A stretch of 64,000 bases of DNA from Verrucomicrobiia bacterium (GTDB lineage: Bacteria > Verrucomicrobiota > Verrucomicrobiia > Palsa-1439), in assembly GCA_035577545.1 (NCBI GenBank), contig DATLVI010000031.1, positions 178,787 to 242,786 on the forward strand. The letters run 5' to 3'. Positions 60,474 to 64,000 of the stretch are shown here, in pieces (position 1 is the stretch's first letter; every line of letters begins with the position of its first letter). The notes under the pieces are model-generated. The model saw nothing but the letters and a program-made list of their open reading frames with translations. It was not told the origin of the DNA and searched no databases. The position numbers and the translations under genes were made by a program.

Positions 60474-61838
60474 ATGGTTTGGTTAGCAATAGTGATGGTA
60501 GCGCTCATGACCGTCGGAACCTCCGTTTGGGCGGGATTTCGCGCCTCCGCTGGATCGTTCTGGATGAACTATCGGGCGACACCTTTGTGGATGCTGGCGG
60601 TGAGTTGCGCAGCTACCCAGGTTGGAGCAGGAGCCATTATCGGATTGGCGTCCGCCACCGTTCAAAGCGGGACCGGTTTCGCTTTGGTTTCGCTTCTGTC
60701 AACGCTGGGCGGCTTCGTGTTGATGGCGATGATCGGCCCTAAACTCAAAGCCTTCGGCGACTCCGTCCAGGCAACCACCATAGGAGATTTTTTAGGAGCG
60801 CGTTTGGGCAAGGGAGCTCAGGTTGCGGGCGGTCTAGTAGTAGCGTTTACATACATGTTCCTAACAGCCGCACAGTTCGAAGCGTTTCGAGACATATTCG
60901 GTATAGTGACCGGTGACCCTTCGTGGGCTTTCCATATTGCAGCAGCATTCGTCGTCTTTTACACCGCTTGGTTGGGGATGCGCGGAGACATCGTCAGCGA
61001 CGTTCTTGAGTTCGGTGTTAAGCTGATTGTACTGATTGGGCTGGGGTTTTATGCTCTGACGAGAAACTATGGTCTCGCGACGGTTGGGGTCGGAATATCT
61101 CACGAGATCCTCTCCCCCTTACGATTTGGTGGATGGACTTTCTTGATATTGGGATTTCTCTTTGGAGCTAGCGTCCCCCTGCTGCAACCGGAAATCTGGT
61201 TTCGTGTTTATTCGAGCCGCAACCCCAAGGAGGCACGGTCAGTATTCATTTGGGCGGCGATACTCGTTTTGCCGTTTTACGTTTTCGCTCTTTCTCTGGG
61301 GTTTTGTGCATCTTTGAGCGGGGTGGCTTCAAAGAATAGTGACCAACTCGTCGTTCACACACTCCTAGCTAGCATGCCGCGCTTTGGGGCGATGATCACC
61401 TTCGCCGGCCTGTCTGCCGTCATTCTCAGTTGTGTCAATAGTCTTATTCTGGCCGTCAGCTTTGCAGTACATCGCGATGTGCTGGGCCGCAGCACAACTG
61501 AAAATTCAAGTCTGAGAAGCGTGCGGCTCTTAACCATCGCGGCGGGTATTGGCGGAGTGATCATGGCCGACATGAGCCGGGATATCGTACATTTGTTACT
61601 CAATTGTTTTTATGGTCTGCTCGTGCTGGGTCCTGCTCTGCTTGGGGCGGCATTCCGAACCAAAACGAGTCCGCTTGCTGCGCCTGTAAGTATCATCACT
61701 GGTTATTTGACCACACTGGCAGCTCTTAAGTTTATGCCAGGCCAGGCTTTTATTCCGGGGCTACTTGTATCAGCTCTGAGTTTTTATGGTATTTCCTTTG
61801 GGGCGTGTTGCCGTTCTAAGACCAATCAACACTCATGA
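60474..61838 (+). CDS. Sodium:solute symporter (SSS) family transporter
   Basis: This 454-residue polytopic protein has about 12-13 membrane segments and SSS-family features: SFWMNYRATPLWMLAVSCAATQVGAGAIIGLAS at the first two helices, TIGDFLGARLGKGAQVAGGLVVAFTYMFLTAAQF, and LLQPEIWFRVYSSRNPKEARSVF in the middle loop. It should take up an organic solute with sodium. Its stop overlaps the ATG of the next gene (ATGA). Confidence 0.88.
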   Translation: MVWLAIVMVALMTVGTSVWAGFRASAGSFWMNYRATPLWMLAVSCAATQVGAGAIIGLASATVQSGTGFALVSLLSTLGGFVLMAMIGPKLKAFGDSVQATTIGDFLGARLGKGAQVAGGLVVAFTYMFLTAAQFEAFRDIFGIVTGDPSWAFHIAAAFVVFYTAWLGMRGDIVSDVLEFGVKLIVLIGLGFYALTRNYGLATVGVGISHEILSPLRFGGWTFLILGFLFGASVPLLQPEIWFRVYSSRNPKEARSVFIWAAILVLPFYVFALSLGFCASLSGVASKNSDQLVVHTLLASMPRFGAMITFAGLSAVILSCVNSLILAVSFAVHRDVLGRSTTENSSLRSVRLLTIAAGIGGVIMADMSRDIVHLLLNCFYGLLVLGPALLGAAFRTKTSPLAAPVSIITGYLTTLAALKFMPGQAFIPGLLVSALSFYGISFGACCRSKTNQHS

Positions 61839-62524
61839 TAAACGCCATGACAATTGTCGCGGCATTTTTGTTAGCGGCACGATATGGCCTTCAGGCGCGA
61901 ATTGATTTCCAGCGGGCGAAACAACCGGCCTTAAGTACTGCGCATTTGGTGCCATCCACAGATTTGATTGCATTGCTGTGGGGAGTTTGTGTGATTATCC
62001 CAATTCTTCGAATGTTTTTAGGATATAGACTGGGCCCAGGCGCGACTGTAGGCTTTGTCTGTATTTGTGCCGGCAGTACACTCGGGCTGCTTGGTATAGT
62101 CACACTGGGGCGGAGCTATTCGAGGCACGTCTGTCTCTTTGAAAATCATCGATTGGTTACGGAAGGCGTTTATTCAGTAATTAGACACCCGATTCGTCTT
62201 GGAATGATTCTGGAAGCCATTGGGTTTGCCGCCTTACTTCCCCTTGGTTTTGCGTCTGTGGCCCCTCTGGTGTTTGCCACGCTTTTGAACAAGCGTGGCA
62301 AACATGAGGACTCTTTCCTGCGAGAGCATTTCGGCGCGATCGCGTTGGAATACCAGGCAAGAACGCCTTCGTTCAATATCGCGGCGGGAATGTACCGATG
62401 TCTACGTAAGTATTGCGTACCTGTTCGGTGGAGAGCACATCGAGAACAAATGGAATTAGAGCAGCCCTTCACGCAAGCTCGTCCGCAAGCATTTGGGGTG
62501 AGACGATCTCCACGCCTTGGATGA
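61835..62524 (+). CDS. Isoprenylcysteine carboxyl methyltransferase-like membrane protein
   Basis: This 229-residue membrane protein has about five hydrophobic segments and the ICMT/PEMT-type catalytic tail LVTEGVYSVIRHPIRLGMILEAIGFAALLPLG (R-H-P motif), then the conserved E in HEDSFLREHFG. Such enzymes methylate membrane-near carboxyl or amine groups with SAM. The last 20 or so residues (EQPFTQARPQAF...) are antisense to a dead PIN gene, so the natural C-terminus is probably lost and replaced. It is the last gene of the four-gene operon. Confidence 0.8.
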   Translation: MINAMTIVAAFLLAARYGLQARIDFQRAKQPALSTAHLVPSTDLIALLWGVCVIIPILRMFLGYRLGPGATVGFVCICAGSTLGLLGIVTLGRSYSRHVCLFENHRLVTEGVYSVIRHPIRLGMILEAIGFAALLPLGFASVAPLVFATLLNKRGKHEDSFLREHFGAIALEYQARTPSFNIAAGMYRCLRKYCVPVRWRAHREQMELEQPFTQARPQAFGVRRSPRLG

Positions 62525-62720
62525 TATTGGCGAAGTAAGCGCCGAAGTCGCGTACATCACAGTTCAGAAGGTGAGAAGCGTTGCCTGCAATCGCCTCTGC
62601 AAGAATTGGAAGGTCTTTCGGCTACAATTTGATCTTAAGTTCGGGGCTCAAGACCGGCACGATTTCTAAGTTCAAAAGCGACGTGAAGCGCAGTTGGTCG
62701 GCTTGGACGAAATGCGCGGG
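62469..62720 (-). pseudogene. PIN-domain (VapC-like) toxin remnant
   Basis: The minus strand reads HFVQADQLRFTSLLNLEIVP, VLSPELKIKL, an in-frame TAG at 62622-62624, then PKDLPILAEAIAGNASHLLN, CDVRDFGAYF and IVSPQMLADELA to a stop at 62469. This is the C-terminal half of a PIN ribonuclease with the D-x-P-I-L and C-D-V-R-D-F-G motifs. The N-terminal catalytic half and any antitoxin are missing. Its end overlaps the methyltransferase gene on the other strand. Confidence 0.75.
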
Positions 62721-62899
62721 GCGTAGCGGAGGGCGAAACAGGGAACAGCGAAGTCCCGGCGTGTGGAGTCCAGGATGATCCATCTGCGTTGCCGCGTTTC
62801 TGGTGGGGGAAGGGAGTCGAGAGGGAAACTGGGGCGGCAGCCGCTCCTGTGTCCCTGCGACTGAAGGCATGCAGCGAGCGGGCGGTAGGAAGTCTGCCT

Positions 62900-64000
62900 C
62901 TACGACACTTTGATGCCACTCGCCTTCTTCCAGCCGGGTGGCATCAACTCTTTCGTGATGCCCTCAAGAATTTCGTTGGTTTCGATACTGTCTATTCCCG
63001 CGCGATGGCAAAGACTCATGAAATCAGGCGTTTGCTGCTTGATAAATTCGGCCATTTCAGTGTCGTCGTAAGCATGTTGCACAACACGTTTCTTTTCATC
63101 GTGAATGCACATGTATGTTTTGAAAATACAGAATGCCATCGTCTTCAATGAGTCAGGTTCAACGAAGAACATCCAATGTGGCCAGACTTCGTAGAATTTA
63201 TGATAAAACGCACGTATCTCTGGAATCTCCGTAACCTCACGGGCGTCGTCATCGAAACCGCCGACGAAAAAAGTGAAGCTGGCCTGACTGTCCCTAAGAA
63301 CATCTCCGCTTGCCAATTCTCCAAAGTGATTGAGAAAATCACTGAAGTCTTGTTGCTCAATTTGATCTCGCTTGAACTCCCAAAACACTCTTGGAGCACT
63401 AGAGAGTACCGGTGGCTTAGCGGATCGACTAGCTCTTAGTCGTTTCATAATGATGCGTGGATAGACTAGGTTTACAATTTCAACGTGCTCCGGGGTCTGC
63501 GCCGCTTGAAGTAGGGCAGTTGGCATTTCTGAATGCTTGGGAAAGCGCCTTCGCACTGCACGTCGTAATTGTTCGCATCGGTCCCATTGTCTCCAATATG
63601 CGAACCTGGGTAAGAGAGGAGACAATAACGACCAAGATTCTGGCAAATCTTGGTCCAGAGCCAGCGCATCATGAACTGTGAAAAACCCCCTTGCAACAAA
63701 CGAAACGGCTTCGATATCGCCTGCGCGTAACCCGAGAGTGACTAACAAGAATGCAGTGTGGACACGTAGAGGCTTGGGAACAACTTCGAGGGGCTGCTGC
63801 GCCAAATCCCGAAAGTCTTTGCGCGCTGTGGTTAGTACCTGCCGTGCGACCTCAGGAGGAATGAGCCATGAACAAAACGCTAACTCAGCGGCAGACAATC
63901 GCTCGATATTGCGAAGTCGATCGGCCGCAGCTTGGGTAAGTGCCTCACGCCAGATTTGTGACGGAAGCCATTCGTTAACAAGTGTGCTGTCAAGCCAGCG
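62900..64000 (-). CDS. Uncharacterised protein, 5' end beyond window
   Basis: This minus-strand frame is open from the right edge to the stop at 62900 (at least 366 residues). The part nearest the edge reads RWLDSTLVNEWLPSQIWREA and continues without a stop, so the true start lies outside. It is helical, with SRYAYW-like Trp-rich segments (YHKFYEVWPHWMFFVEPDSL) and ends in TKELMPPGWKKASGIKVS. No family is recognised. The location at the end of the island suggests an accessory gene. Confidence 0.6.
   Translation of the reverse strand, partial: RWLDSTLVNEWLPSQIWREALTQAAADRLRNIERLSAAELAFCSWLIPPEVARQVLTTARKDFRDLAQQPLEVVPKPLRVHTAFLLVTLGLRAGDIEAVSFVARGFFTVHDALALDQDLPESWSLLSPLLPRFAYWRQWDRCEQLRRAVRRRFPKHSEMPTALLQAAQTPEHVEIVNLVYPRIIMKRLRASRSAKPPVLSSAPRVFWEFKRDQIEQQDFSDFLNHFGELASGDVLRDSQASFTFFVGGFDDDAREVTEIPEIRAFYHKFYEVWPHWMFFVEPDSLKTMAFCIFKTYMCIHDEKKRVVQHAYDDTEMAEFIKQQTPDFMSLCHRAGIDSIETNEILEGITKELMPPGWKKASGIKVS

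Noticed and set aside
1..64000. tRNA, rRNA, tmRNA or CRISPR array
   Set aside because: No TTCGAA-type T-arm with matching acceptor stem and no evenly spaced direct repeats were seen; the only repeats are those listed.

Overview
The window looks like a chromosomal contig of a free-living Gram-negative bacterium, most likely of the PVC group (Verrucomicrobiota-like). This is an inference: coding sequence is GC-rich, genes often overlap by GTGA or ATGA, many exported proteins have lipoprotein or Sec signals, and the families seen (DUF2723 with TPRs, DUF5069, SYLF, PEGA, stand-alone receivers, sigma/anti-sigma pairs) are common there. No tRNA, rRNA or CRISPR array was seen.

From 0.5 to 28 kb a nearly complete purine pathway runs on the plus strand in the order purB-purS-purQ-purL-purF-purM-purH. 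It is pulled apart by other DNA. A 470-bp GxxExxY-nuclease element with mirrored terminal repeats sits exactly between purS and purQ. A 14-kb accessory block separates purQ from purL and holds an esterase, a secreted GH13 amylase, an aldehyde dehydrogenase, an SDR, an unusual reductase-acyltransferase fusion, a methyltransferase and an aldo/keto reductase. It also holds wreckage: fragments of one unknown gene family at several sites, an IS110 stub and a response-regulator stub. Between and after the purine genes lie two sigma/anti-sigma pairs and two receiver proteins.

From 29 to 45 kb there is a chromosomal backbone of membrane and housekeeping genes: a DUF2723/TPR protein, endonuclease III, DUF971, a metallopeptidase-like protein, a PepSY-like protein, alcohol dehydrogenase, DUF5069, GNAT, DUF486, a TMEM175-like channel, a SYLF protein, two paralogous secreted proteins and a YadA-head-like repeat protein. 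A family of palindromic repeats occurs in the intergenic spaces from 40.8 to 44.9 kb.

From 45 to 64 kb the DNA is an accessory island: a DpnI-type methyl-directed restriction enzyme with an unknown 475-residue partner; a large serine recombinase divergent from an XRE regulator; a 1.19-kb transposase-less transposon with terminal inverted repeats and an 8-bp target duplication that carries a GvpU-like gene; a DUF87/VirD4-like ATPase with a C-terminal nuclease-like domain and its membrane partner; a PEGA protein; and a tight four-gene operon (XRE regulator, FcoT-like thioesterase, sodium-solute symporter, ICMT-like methyltransferase). The operon ends against a dead PIN-toxin gene. The most unusual items are the transposase-less transposon, the GxxExxY element in the pur operon, the reductase-acyltransferase fusion, the four-gene operon and the DpnI pair.
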